Shown in pieces: positions 41,701 through 49,746 of a stretch of 64,000 nt of DNA (position 1 is its first letter; every line of letters begins with the position of its first letter). Below the pieces are notes generated by a model, which saw only the letters and a program-made list of their open reading frames with translations, made no database searches and had not been told where the DNA came from. The position numbers and the translations under genes are program-made. The stretch comes from an uncultured Acidimicrobiaceae bacterium (GTDB taxonomy: Bacteria > Actinomycetota > Acidimicrobiia > Acidimicrobiales > RAAP-2), in assembly GCA_903894295.1 (NCBI GenBank), contig CAITPI010000010.1, forward strand, positions 1-64,000. The letters are read 5' to 3'.

Positions 41701-42225
41701 GAGTTCACTCGCTCCGGTCGGACGGCCCTTCCAGGATGCGATCGTCCCAGGAGCCACGGCATAGGGGGTGACGTCGTTGCTCGGAGCCGACGCATCGCTG
41801 GTTCCGACGTCGTTCGTGGCCTGAACGGTGACCGTGTAGGCGTCGCCGTTGTTGAGTCCGGAAATGGTGATGGGGCTGGACGAGCCCGAGGCGGTGGTGC
41901 TTCCGGCGGCCGGATAGGTGACGTCGGTTGCCGTCGCCGTATACGACGTGATGGCCGAACCACCGTCACTTTGCGGTGCGGTAAAGGAGATGGTGGCAGA
42001 CGCGTTGCCGGCGACCGCGGTGACGTTGGTGGGGGCGGAAGGGATGTCGGCGGCAAAGGCCGGCGTGGCACCGGCCACGCTGAGCAGGCTGAAACCGACC
42101 ACGCCGGCCAGTACGCCCACCATCGTCCGCTCCAACGCCATCCGACGTCCGTTGGCCGCATGAACCTCGCCACGACGTCCCCGGGTGAGGCGTCCCATCG
42201 GAATCAGTGGTGCATTCTTTGCCAT
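38722..42225 (-). CDS. Large secreted surface protein (FN3, Cys-pair repeats, IPT/TIG)
   Basis: Signal segment MVGVLAGVVGFSLLSVAGATPAFAA; FN3 (PSAPTNVTAVAGNASATISFTAPQSDGGSAITSYTATAT); seven (G/A)xSCxxxxxCxxxG repeats; second FN3; IPT/TIG (GPVVSGVSPSVGTAAGGDTVTITGQGFTGASAVTFG). Confidence 0.8.
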   Translation of the reverse strand: MAKNAPLIPMGRLTRGRRGEVHAANGRRMALERTMVGVLAGVVGFSLLSVAGATPAFAADIPSAPTNVTAVAGNASATISFTAPQSDGGSAITSYTATATDVTYPAAGSTTASGSSSPITISGLNNGDAYTVTVQATNDVGTSDASAPSNDVTPYAVAPGTIASWKGRPTGASELRGISCPTTATCVAVGTDGDLFIEQELPPDGGQPVWSGSEYAGSGTLNGVSCASPGNCTAVGQLTNAPSGSPSAVALTETNGTWSGAVAVTGGTNGFFNAVSCTAPGFCTAVGIDSSRVPMFSTETNGNWSNVKAITSSSYSAQGGTFTGVSCTSPRNCVGVGQNANSDGQVIWSTETNGVWAPVANFPTNAGGGGLNGISCVSAGNCTAVGFDYSNSSPVYITETNGTWQDTTQEVSISGDTSGGTFNGVSCSDATDCVAVGATYGGQPIYALDTSGTWSDASPLNPAISGQLVGTSCVGGSCVATGTESSVDSGNFGIVETSITTPDAPTQVTATPNSALATVSWAPSSDQNIPIASYTVTATDGTTPANGGQTCATKTTTCNVAGLVNGDTYTFTVTGANMFGSSVASTPSNSIVTGPVVSGVSPSVGTAAGGDTVTITGQGFTGASAVTFGTNPATAFTVNSDSSITATSPAGTGLVDITVTAGGLTSPVGGGDQFTYVSSSATEYGYTCSATDSSASSTLVPIYVSDTTAPSTTAHFTAGTSFTTGVTEAAEFPSSVVDNWTGAGASSVTLLTAQTTLDGVDNSGHPSPAVTNVSSAATAVGVSTPSTYPIAPANGVTFSVTSAPVTFTFGPVTSSTPVNLVPGEIDFTLSYAGSGSAPVGVTCIAPTSPTALATITVTPPTPTPTYAVPASSVPLIGQVSPGAPAAWTTSVTNTSTTPVVISNITASVIATPPGGSPTAVSALVTLGNGGVTPVTLTRGASLAVTTYVPATATGALVSGTAITGTLTVTSSNVPGANNPIQASTLTPVTVVVIAGGVAAVATPGVTLTSSSLPLDQTLAAVGLKLPTKKIKTGSRHPGKAIVPPAVGVTLAAVPGNQVLPGFCGDGSCGQALQLTGNFGPYANQKAPISATLKFFYGSSDPAGSVYWQGATSASPIKLPACVKSKTGYNTPCLLGPETSTGSTGAGTFTVLDTVLFVAGDPTAMRKG
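40786..41703 (-). repeat. Seven Cys-pair protein repeats (about 50 aa period) within the surface protein
   Basis: GISCPTTATCVAVG, GVSCASPGNCTAVG, AVSCTAPGFCTAVG, GVSCTSPRNCVGVG, GISCVSAGNCTAVG, GVSCSDATDCVAVG, GTSCVGGSCVATG spaced about 130-153 bp. Confidence 0.85.
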
Positions 42226-42700
42226 GGTGTTGCGAGTTCCCCTGTTCGCGTCGTTGATCTCGTGTCCCTGTTGCCCGGATGCACTCCGGGCGAACGAACC
42301 GGAAGATGGACACCCCGGGCCTCTTGGACCGTCACCACTGGGAGTTCGCCAGCGGGCGTCCCGGGATGGTGTCTCCCTGACTGTTCAACGCTAGGCCACC
42401 GGCCTTTGTTTCACCATGGCGGGAACGGATTGCCCGGGGATCATGGAGCCAACCGCCACCTCGTGCGGTTGACGTTCACTCTGGGTGGTCATGGTGACTG
42501 CGCCTGACGGGCCGGATGACCACAATCGTGCCCGGTCGCCCGGGCCGGGGTTCGACCGGGAGAACAACCGGTCGGCCGCGGTGTTGCATCGAAGGCCACG
42601 TGGAGGCAGGCCGGACAGGATGGCTCACCCTCGTAGATGACTACGCCGACTAAGTTGACGGGTTCTGGACCAGAACGACGGTGACCGGGAGGGTTTCCCG

Positions 42701-43102
42701 GTGGCCCGGATCGACCCCAAGGAAGAGTGGACAGTGGACCTCGAACAGTTCTACAGCGCTGATGAACGTCGCCGGCAGTCCGCCGAGGTGGAGTTCGGAA
42801 ACGACTGGCACGACCACAAGGGCCGCCGCTACGAGTTGAGTTGGGTGACCGACACCGGTGAGCTGTACGCGATGTTGGAGGTTTCCGGCGAGGCGGAGTC
42901 GTTCACGCCGTTCGGCGACCTGGAAGTCGGCTCGGTCCCGGTGGGGACCCTGGTCGTGATCGTTCTCGGAACAGTGGCCACCCAGGCCGAGGTGGAGCAG
43001 ATCCTCGACGGCTGGGCCGACCAGATGGAGCAATCCGACAGCGTGCAGTGGGTGGCTGACCGGTTGAAGGCGGCGGGACTGCTGCAACACTCCGTCGACT
43101 GA
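42701..43102 (+). CDS. Hypothetical protein
   Basis: 133 aa MARIDPKEEWTVDLEQFYSADERRRQSAEVEFGNDWHDHKGRRYELSWVTDTGELYAMLE..., no recognised motif. Confidence 0.6.
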   Translation: MARIDPKEEWTVDLEQFYSADERRRQSAEVEFGNDWHDHKGRRYELSWVTDTGELYAMLEVSGEAESFTPFGDLEVGSVPVGTLVVIVLGTVATQAEVEQILDGWADQMEQSDSVQWVADRLKAAGLLQHSVD

Positions 43103-43243
43103 TCGGGCGCCTCGGACCGGGTCTGGTTCGCCTCGGACCAGATGGCACTGGCGCCCCGTTGACCAACGGGGACAGGTCTCGCCGTCGGTGGGGTGTGGCC
43201 GAATGTGATGATGAGACCAGCCTGAGGGCCGGAAAGGACAACG

Positions 43244-44119
43244 ATGCGCTTTTCATACGCCGAATCGATGGTGGATCCGAGCTTCTACCTCCCCCTGGCC
43301 CGTGCCGCCGAGGAAGCGGGGTATGACTCGTTCGTCGTGCCCGACAGCCTCTGCTACCCGGAGGAGTCGGAGGCCACCTATCCGTTCAATCCGGACGGGA
43401 CCCGGGAGTTCCTGGAGGACAAGCCCTTCATCGAGCCCTTCTCCCTGATTCCGGCCATGGGTGCGGTGACCAGCACCCTGCGCTTCGTGACCTTCGTCCT
43501 GAAGCTGCCCACCCGGCATCCGCTCGTGGTGGCCAAGCAGGCCACCTCGGTGGCCGTGATGACCAACAACCGTTTGGCGCTTGGGGTGGGAACCAGCCCC
43601 TGGCCCGAGGACTACCAACTGGTCGATGTGCCCTGGGAGGGTCGGGGCAAGCGCATGGACGAAGCGGTGGACATCGTCCAGGGCCTGTCTGCGGGCGGCT
43701 ACTTCGAGTACCACGGCGAGGCCTACGACCTTCCTCCGGTCAAGATCAACCCGATCCCCACCGAACCGATCCCCCTGTTGGTGGGAGGTCATGCCCGTCC
43801 GGCCCTGCGCCGGGCGGCCCGGTGCGACGGTTGGCTCCATGGCGGCGGTGATCCCGAAGATCTGCCTCGCCTGCTCGAGGAACTGGACCACCTGCGGGAA
43901 GAAGCCGGCACCGCCGACAAGCCCTTCGAGGTTCACGTGATCTCGCTGGACTCGTTCACCGTGGACGGAATCCGCCGACTGGAAGACCGTGGCGTGACCG
44001 ACGTGATCGTGGGCTTCCGGTGGCCCTATGTGGTGGGGGCGGATACCGAGTCGCTGCAGGTCAAGATCGACCACCTCCGCCGCTACGCCGATGACGTGAT
44101 CGCCAAGGTGAAGGGGTAG
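43244..44119 (+). CDS. LLM-class (luciferase-like, probably F420-dependent) oxidoreductase
   Basis: MRFSYAESMVDPSFYLPLARAAEEAGYDSFVVPDS; LGVGTSPWPEDYQLVDVPWEGRGKRMDEAVDIVQGL; IPLLVGGHARPALRRAAR. Confidence 0.88.
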   Translation: MRFSYAESMVDPSFYLPLARAAEEAGYDSFVVPDSLCYPEESEATYPFNPDGTREFLEDKPFIEPFSLIPAMGAVTSTLRFVTFVLKLPTRHPLVVAKQATSVAVMTNNRLALGVGTSPWPEDYQLVDVPWEGRGKRMDEAVDIVQGLSAGGYFEYHGEAYDLPPVKINPIPTEPIPLLVGGHARPALRRAARCDGWLHGGGDPEDLPRLLEELDHLREEAGTADKPFEVHVISLDSFTVDGIRRLEDRGVTDVIVGFRWPYVVGADTESLQVKIDHLRRYADDVIAKVKG

Positions 44120-44244
44120 TCGGGAACCGCCGGCTGGCGGCCGGGCCGGCCCATCCCTTGAATCCGAGGGTGGGGAAGACCGACGTCAACTCTGGTCCGA
44201 CGTGACGTGGTGAAACCGAAGTGGTGACGACAAGGAGAGAGAAA

Positions 44245-44652
44245 ATGGGTGACGGGATCCGCAGTGCCCGGGAGTTGAGTCAGGCCTCCATGGCTGCCGT
44301 CGGCGCCGGGGACAAGGCTGCATGGCTGGAACTCTTTGCCGACGATGCCGTGGTAGAGGATCCGGTGGGTCCTTCGGCCTTTGATCCGCAAGGTCAGGGC
44401 CACCGGGGGATCGAGGCCATCAGCGCGTTCTACGACAACGTCATCGGCGTGAACGACTCGATCACATTCGACATTGCCCGGTCGTTCCAGTGTGGAGACG
44501 AAGTGGCCAACGTCGGCGTGATCCGGATCACCCTGCCGGGAGGTGTGGCGGTCGAGGTCGACGGTGTCTACACCTACCGAAGGAACCCCGAGGGGAAGCT
44601 GGCGGCCATCCGGGCCTTCTGGGAAGCCGAGGGGATCCGCGCCGTCGGATGA
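44245..44652 (+). CDS. SnoaL/NTF2-like (steroid delta-isomerase-type) protein
   Basis: MAAVGAGDKAAWLELFADDAVVEDPVGPSAFDPQGQGHRGIEAISAFYDNVI. Confidence 0.75.
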   Translation: MGDGIRSARELSQASMAAVGAGDKAAWLELFADDAVVEDPVGPSAFDPQGQGHRGIEAISAFYDNVIGVNDSITFDIARSFQCGDEVANVGVIRITLPGGVAVEVDGVYTYRRNPEGKLAAIRAFWEAEGIRAVG

Positions 44653-45900
44653 TCAGGCGGGTCGGGCCACCATCGGGGCCTGCCAGTCCGGCATGGCCAT
44701 GATCATCTGCACGTCGGAGATGTGGCGTTCCAGGAAGGCCCCTTCGCAGTAGCAGAGGTAGAGGTCCCACAGACGCTGGAAGCGGTCGTCCAGACCGAGG
44801 GCGGCCACTTCGTCCCGGCGTGCTTCGACATTCAGGTACCAGCGCCGCAGGGTTTCGGCGTAGTGGCGTCCGATGTCTTCGAGGTCGATGACCACGAGTG
44901 GCGTGGCCCGCCTCAGCGAGCGTGAGATGGACTCCAGGGAGGGCAGGCATCCCCCGGGGAAGATGAGCTCCCGGATGAAGTCGGTGCCGTTCTTGGCCCG
45001 TTCGAAACTGCGGTCGTCGACCGTGATCGCCTGGAGGGCCATGAGACCGTCACTGCGGAGCAACGATGCACACGTGGCAAAGAAGGTGTCGTGCTGACGC
45101 CAGTCCACCGCCTCGATCATCTCGATGGAGATCAACTTCGAGTAGGTGCCACGAAGGTCCCGATAGTCGTCGTTGAGCACGGTGATGCGGTCGGCCAGAC
45201 CGGCGTCGGCGACCCGCTTGGAAGCGAATGCGAACTGGGCATCGCTGATTGTGGTGGTGGTCACCCGGCACCCGAAATTGGTGGCGGCGTGGATGGCAAA
45301 GCCGCCCCATCCGGTGCCGATCTCGACAACGTGGTCGTCTCTTCCCAGCCCGAGTTTGGTGCACAGGCGGTCGAGCTTGGCCCGCTGGGCGTCCACCAGG
45401 GACATCTCCGGTGTGTCGAAGATGGCGCACGAATACATCATCGTCTCGTCCAGCATCAGTTCGAAGAAGTCGTTGGAGATGTCGTAGTGGGCGTGGATGT
45501 TGTCCCGGTCCACGGCTTTGGTCGGTGGCCGCAGGCGCCGGGCCCAGTCGGTGGCCACCGCGATGGTCTGGCCGACCTTGTCCTGGATGTCGGTCACCGG
45601 TCTCAGCCCCCGGGAGAGGATCTGGACCAGTCCGGTGAGATCGTTGCACTCCCACATTCCGTCGGCATAGCCCCGGCCGAGACCGACCGAACCCTCGAGG
45701 AGCACCATGGAGTAGAGGCGGGGATCGTGGACCCGCAACGTGATCTCGGGGAGGCCGGACCCGCAGCGGTGGGTGCCGTCGTGGTCGATGATGACGAGCG
45801 TGCCCTGCCGGATCTGGGCCGCCATCAGCCGGAGGAACCGGGTGGCCACCGGGGTCAAGGCGGTATCGATCTTCTGCTTCAGACTGGGCTTCACTCTCAA
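44653..45900 (-). CDS. Cyclopropane-fatty-acyl-phospholipid synthase family methyltransferase
   Basis: HYDISNDFFELMLDETMMYSCAIF, LGLGRDDHVVEIGTGWGGFAIHAATNFGCRVTTTTISDAQFAFA, ISIEMIEAVDWRQHDTFFATCASLL, FIRELIFPGGCLPS. Confidence 0.93.
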   Translation of the reverse strand: MRVKPSLKQKIDTALTPVATRFLRLMAAQIRQGTLVIIDHDGTHRCGSGLPEITLRVHDPRLYSMVLLEGSVGLGRGYADGMWECNDLTGLVQILSRGLRPVTDIQDKVGQTIAVATDWARRLRPPTKAVDRDNIHAHYDISNDFFELMLDETMMYSCAIFDTPEMSLVDAQRAKLDRLCTKLGLGRDDHVVEIGTGWGGFAIHAATNFGCRVTTTTISDAQFAFASKRVADAGLADRITVLNDDYRDLRGTYSKLISIEMIEAVDWRQHDTFFATCASLLRSDGLMALQAITVDDRSFERAKNGTDFIRELIFPGGCLPSLESISRSLRRATPLVVIDLEDIGRHYAETLRRWYLNVEARRDEVAALGLDDRFQRLWDLYLCYCEGAFLERHISDVQMIMAMPDWQAPMVARPA

Positions 45901-45996
45901 GGCTCCTGGCGGGTCCGGATGGGGTGGGTGGTGGAAACTTCCGACGTGCTGCCTTCCGTCGGGAGCATGTCATAACGGTTCATGGTGCGCTGGGTT

Positions 45997-46821
45997 TCAT
46001 GCTGATCGGCGGGTATTGCCGGGAGCTTCCGGCGGTTCGTCCTTCGAGGCCGGGGGCACCGACTGTTTGCCAGTTTCTGCCGACTTGTTCGGGTGAGGGT
46101 GGAACCGGGCCCCCTTCCAGCGCAGGGCGAGGGCCTGGCGGTAGATGGCCCAGCTGACCCGGATGGTCATGAACGGGAAGTTGGTGATGAGCCGTTGCAG
46201 CGAGGCCCGGCTGGCTTCGTGTCGCTGCAGGGCCATGGTGGCCCGGAAGAACAGGGTCCCGCCCCGGAGGTCGTCGATCCCGACCGTCAGGTGACGACCG
46301 GGCCGGCCGAGGGTGAAGTGGTGCTCGAGGTCCATGGGCAGGAACGGGGAGACGTGGAGTTCCTTGGCCCGGACGTGTTCGCCGATTCCGGGCAGCACGT
46401 AGGTGGTCCGTTCGTGCCAGGGGGTGTTGGTCACCTCGACGAGGACGAACTCCACCTCGTCGTCGGGAGTGAGGCAGTAGTAGATCGAGATGGGGTTGAA
46501 CAGCCAACCCCAGGTTCTTGGCTGGGTGAGCAGGAGGATGGAGCCGCCCGGTCGGACGCCGGTGACCTCTTCGACCCGGTTCCGGACCGCTTCGGCGAGA
46601 GGGATTCCCGGGTCGCCGAAGTAGTCGGCCCGGTTCAGGCTCACCACGTTGCGTCGGCCTGACGACCAGAGCGGGTGGAGGGCGCAGAGTTCGTCGAACT
46701 CGTCGACGTCGACGCCGACCATCACCACCCGGTAGGCGAAGTCGTGTTCGACCGGGTGGTAGCGCCGGTGGACCACCCGGCCGGTGTAGATCCCGCTGCG
46801 AAGGGATCCGTCCGGATTCAC
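45997..46821 (-). CDS. DUF1365 domain-containing protein
   Basis: IYTGRVVHRRYHPVEHDFAYRVVMVGVDVDEFDEL; LLTQPRTWGWLFNPISIYYCLTPDDEVEFVLVEVTNTPWHERTTYVL; KELHVSPFLPMD. Confidence 0.88.
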   Translation of the reverse strand: MNPDGSLRSGIYTGRVVHRRYHPVEHDFAYRVVMVGVDVDEFDELCALHPLWSSGRRNVVSLNRADYFGDPGIPLAEAVRNRVEEVTGVRPGGSILLLTQPRTWGWLFNPISIYYCLTPDDEVEFVLVEVTNTPWHERTTYVLPGIGEHVRAKELHVSPFLPMDLEHHFTLGRPGRHLTVGIDDLRGGTLFFRATMALQRHEASRASLQRLITNFPFMTIRVSWAIYRQALALRWKGARFHPHPNKSAETGKQSVPPASKDEPPEAPGNTRRSA

Positions 46822-48077
46822 AACTGCTCGCCGGCCATCTTCCGACAGACCTTGAGCGCGCTCTGCAGGCCGTCTTCGTGGAACCCGTAGGTCCAGTAGG
46901 CGCCGCAGTACCAGGTGTGGCGGTCGCCGTTCAGTTCCTCGTGGCGGCCCTGGGCGGCGATGGCCGCCACGTCGAAGACCGGATGGGCGTAGTCGAACCG
47001 ACCCAGCACCTTGCTTTCGTCGATGAACTCGTCCTGGTTCAACGTGACCAGGATCTCCTCGGAGGCTTCGATGCCCTGGAGGCTCCGCAGGCGGTAGGTC
47101 AGGGTCGCAGTGTCGGCGGAAGCCCCTTTGGCCGATTTGAGCTGGTGGTAGTTCCAGCTGGCCCAGGCCCGGCGCTCCCGGGGCAGGAGTCTCTGGTCGG
47201 TGTGCAGGGTGGCCCGGTTGGGCTGATAGGCGATGGCACCGAGCACCTCCTGTTCGGCTTCGGAGGCGTCTCCCAGTAACGCCAGCGCCTGGTCGCTGTG
47301 GGTGGCGAGAACCACTTCGTCGAAGCGTTCGGCGCCCCGGGTCGATTCGACGATCACACCGTCGGCCTCCCGGGTGACCCGGGTCACCGGGCAGGAGAGA
47401 CGGAGCCGGTCACCCAACGGAGAGGTGATGGCCTGCACGTACCGTTTTGATCCGCCGGTGACCGTGCGCCATTGGGGCTGGTTCCCGTAGTCGAGGAGGC
47501 CGTGGTTGTCGAAGAACCGGGCAAACGTGTATGCGGGCATGGCGAGGAACGTCCGGGGATCGGCCGACCAGATCGACGCTCCCATCGGGATCAGGTACCA
47601 GTCAAGGAAGTGCGATGACCACGATCCCTTGGCCAGCAGGTCCTGCAACGAGACGGCGAGGTCGGCCGGACGTTTGAGGAGGCCTTTGGCCAACCGGTTG
47701 AACCGGACCACGTCGAGAAGCATGCGGAGGAAGGCCGGCCGAACCAGATTCCTGCGTTGGGCGAAGACCGTCGAGAAGGAGGAGCCCTTCCATTCCAGCC
47801 CGGAGGCGGCATCGGTCACGCTGAAACTCATGTCGCTGGCCTTCGTGGTGACGCCGAGGTCGGCGAACAACTTGATGAGGCCGGGATAGTTCCGGTCGTT
47901 GTAGACGAGAAAGCCGGTGTCCACGTCGTAGGAGGAACCACCAACCTCCACGGTGACGGTATGGGCGTGTCCGCCGGGACGGGGATCCGACTCGAAGACG
48001 GTCACGTCGTGCTCCCGGGACAGCAGGTGGGCGCAGGTCAGTCCGGAGATGCCGGTACCAACGATGGCGATGTTCAT
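46818..48077 (-). CDS. NAD(P)/FAD-dependent oxidoreductase (amine-oxidase-like)
   Basis: MNIAIVGTGISGLTCAHLLSREHDVTVFESDPRPGGHAHTV; GSKRYVQAITSPLGDRLRLSCPVTRVTREADGVIVES. Confidence 0.9.
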   Translation of the reverse strand: MNIAIVGTGISGLTCAHLLSREHDVTVFESDPRPGGHAHTVTVEVGGSSYDVDTGFLVYNDRNYPGLIKLFADLGVTTKASDMSFSVTDAASGLEWKGSSFSTVFAQRRNLVRPAFLRMLLDVVRFNRLAKGLLKRPADLAVSLQDLLAKGSWSSHFLDWYLIPMGASIWSADPRTFLAMPAYTFARFFDNHGLLDYGNQPQWRTVTGGSKRYVQAITSPLGDRLRLSCPVTRVTREADGVIVESTRGAERFDEVVLATHSDQALALLGDASEAEQEVLGAIAYQPNRATLHTDQRLLPRERRAWASWNYHQLKSAKGASADTATLTYRLRSLQGIEASEEILVTLNQDEFIDESKVLGRFDYAHPVFDVAAIAAQGRHEELNGDRHTWYCGAYWTYGFHEDGLQSALKVCRKMAGEQL

Positions 48078-48246
48078 GAGTTGCTCGGACTCCTCGGTTG
48101 GCGGGCGGCTCCGCCCCCAACCTGCCGGACCTCCACGCTTCGGGTCTCACTATAGTTGGGGTAACGCCTTGTTCCCGGGTGGTCATGGCCCGTTGCGGTG
48201 CCCGGACTCCGGTTCCCGGGCGACCCCGGCTCGAAAGGAACAACCC

Positions 48247-49698
48247 GTGGCCCACTATCGCCGCACCTTGGTGTCCGGACGCGATCCCGAAGCGACGTTC
48301 TCGTACATGGCCGACTTTTCCCATGCTGCCGAGTGGGATCCCGGCACGAGGTCGTCCGTCAGAACCGATGCCGGTGAACTCGGTGTTGGTTCCGCCTTCG
48401 ATCTTGTGGTCTCGACGGGCGGTGGTCGGACCACGACCATGACCTACCGGATCACCGAGTACCAGCCGTCCCGTCGGGTCGTCCTGGTGGGGGAGAGCCT
48501 GTCGGTGCGGTCGGTGGACACGATCGTCGTGGCGGATCGGGCCGATGGCGGTTCGCTGCTCACCTACGACGCCGAGCTGACCCTGAAGGGCCGCCTGCGC
48601 TGGCTGGATCCGCTGCTCACGGTTCCGTTCCGTCGGATCGGGGACAACGGGGTGGCCGGTCTGCGCAAGGCGCTTTCGTCACCGGACCTCACCGAAGGAG
48701 ACCGGGGGGCGGTCGGTGCGATCGTGGACGAACTGCTGGAGGCCACCGTGGCGGCGAGTTTCACCGGCGTCGGACCCCGTGTCCGCCAGTCGACCAGCCA
48801 CTGGAGCGGCCTGGAATCGATGGAGGGTCGGGTGGTGCTGGTCACCGGGGCCACCTCGGGGATCGGCCAGGCTGCTGCGGTCGAACTGGCCCGGTTGGGG
48901 GCAACCGTGGTCGTTGGCGCCCGCAGTGAGGCCCGGGCCGAGTCGACCGTTTCGGCGATCGCCGCCCAGGTGCCCAAGGCCCGACTGTCTGTTCTGCTCG
49001 GAGACCTGGGGGATCTGGATGCCGTGCGGGCCATGGCCGAGACGTTCTGCGAGCACCATGGATGCCTCGATGTCCTGGTCCACAACGCCGGAGCACTGAC
49101 CAAGGAACGCACCCTCACCCGGCAGGGAAACGAGGTGACCGTGGCCACCCAGTTGCTGGGTCCCTATCTGCTGACCGGACTGCTCTGGTCCCGGTTGGCG
49201 GCGGCCGCCCCGGCCCGGGTGATCCAGGTCTCCTCGGGTGGCCTCTACAGCCAGCGTTTTGACCGGTCCAGTCTCGAGATGGACGCCGGTTCCTACGACG
49301 GCACGGTGGCCTACGCCAAGGTCAAGCGGGCCCAGTTGGTGCTCATGCACGAATGGGTGCGTCGCACCATGGGATCGGGTGTGCAGTTCCACGCCATGCA
49401 TCCGGGATGGGTCGACACACCGGGCATCCGTGACAGTTTGCCGGGGTTCTCCCGGATGATCGGGCCGTTGCTGCGCACACCGGCCGAAGGGGCGGACACC
49501 ATTGCCTGGTTGGCGTCATCGCCCGCAGGCGCCACCCGCAGCGGCGAGTTCTGGCTGGACCGCCAACCCCGGTGGGAGCACAAGGTCCCCTGGACCCGCC
49601 GGAGTCCCGACCAGGACGTGACCGATGGTGGCGCCCTGTGGGCATGGTGCGCCGAGCGAACCGGCTGGGGAGCCGACTGGAACGCCGGAGTCGCCTGA
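48247..49698 (+). CDS. SRPBCC domain fused to short-chain dehydrogenase/reductase
   Basis: N-terminal SRPBCC-like (MAHYRRTLVSGRDPEATFSYMADFSHAAEWDPGTRSSVRT) then SDR (VVLVTGATSGIGQAAAVELARLGATVVVGAR; VHNAGAL; YAKVKRAQLVL). Confidence 0.88.
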   Translation: MAHYRRTLVSGRDPEATFSYMADFSHAAEWDPGTRSSVRTDAGELGVGSAFDLVVSTGGGRTTTMTYRITEYQPSRRVVLVGESLSVRSVDTIVVADRADGGSLLTYDAELTLKGRLRWLDPLLTVPFRRIGDNGVAGLRKALSSPDLTEGDRGAVGAIVDELLEATVAASFTGVGPRVRQSTSHWSGLESMEGRVVLVTGATSGIGQAAAVELARLGATVVVGARSEARAESTVSAIAAQVPKARLSVLLGDLGDLDAVRAMAETFCEHHGCLDVLVHNAGALTKERTLTRQGNEVTVATQLLGPYLLTGLLWSRLAAAAPARVIQVSSGGLYSQRFDRSSLEMDAGSYDGTVAYAKVKRAQLVLMHEWVRRTMGSGVQFHAMHPGWVDTPGIRDSLPGFSRMIGPLLRTPAEGADTIAWLASSPAGATRSGEFWLDRQPRWEHKVPWTRRSPDQDVTDGGALWAWCAERTGWGADWNAGVA

Positions 49699-49746
49699 GC
49701 CCGGTCACACCCCGGCCGGTCAGCCCGCCGCGTCCTTTCGGTCGGC

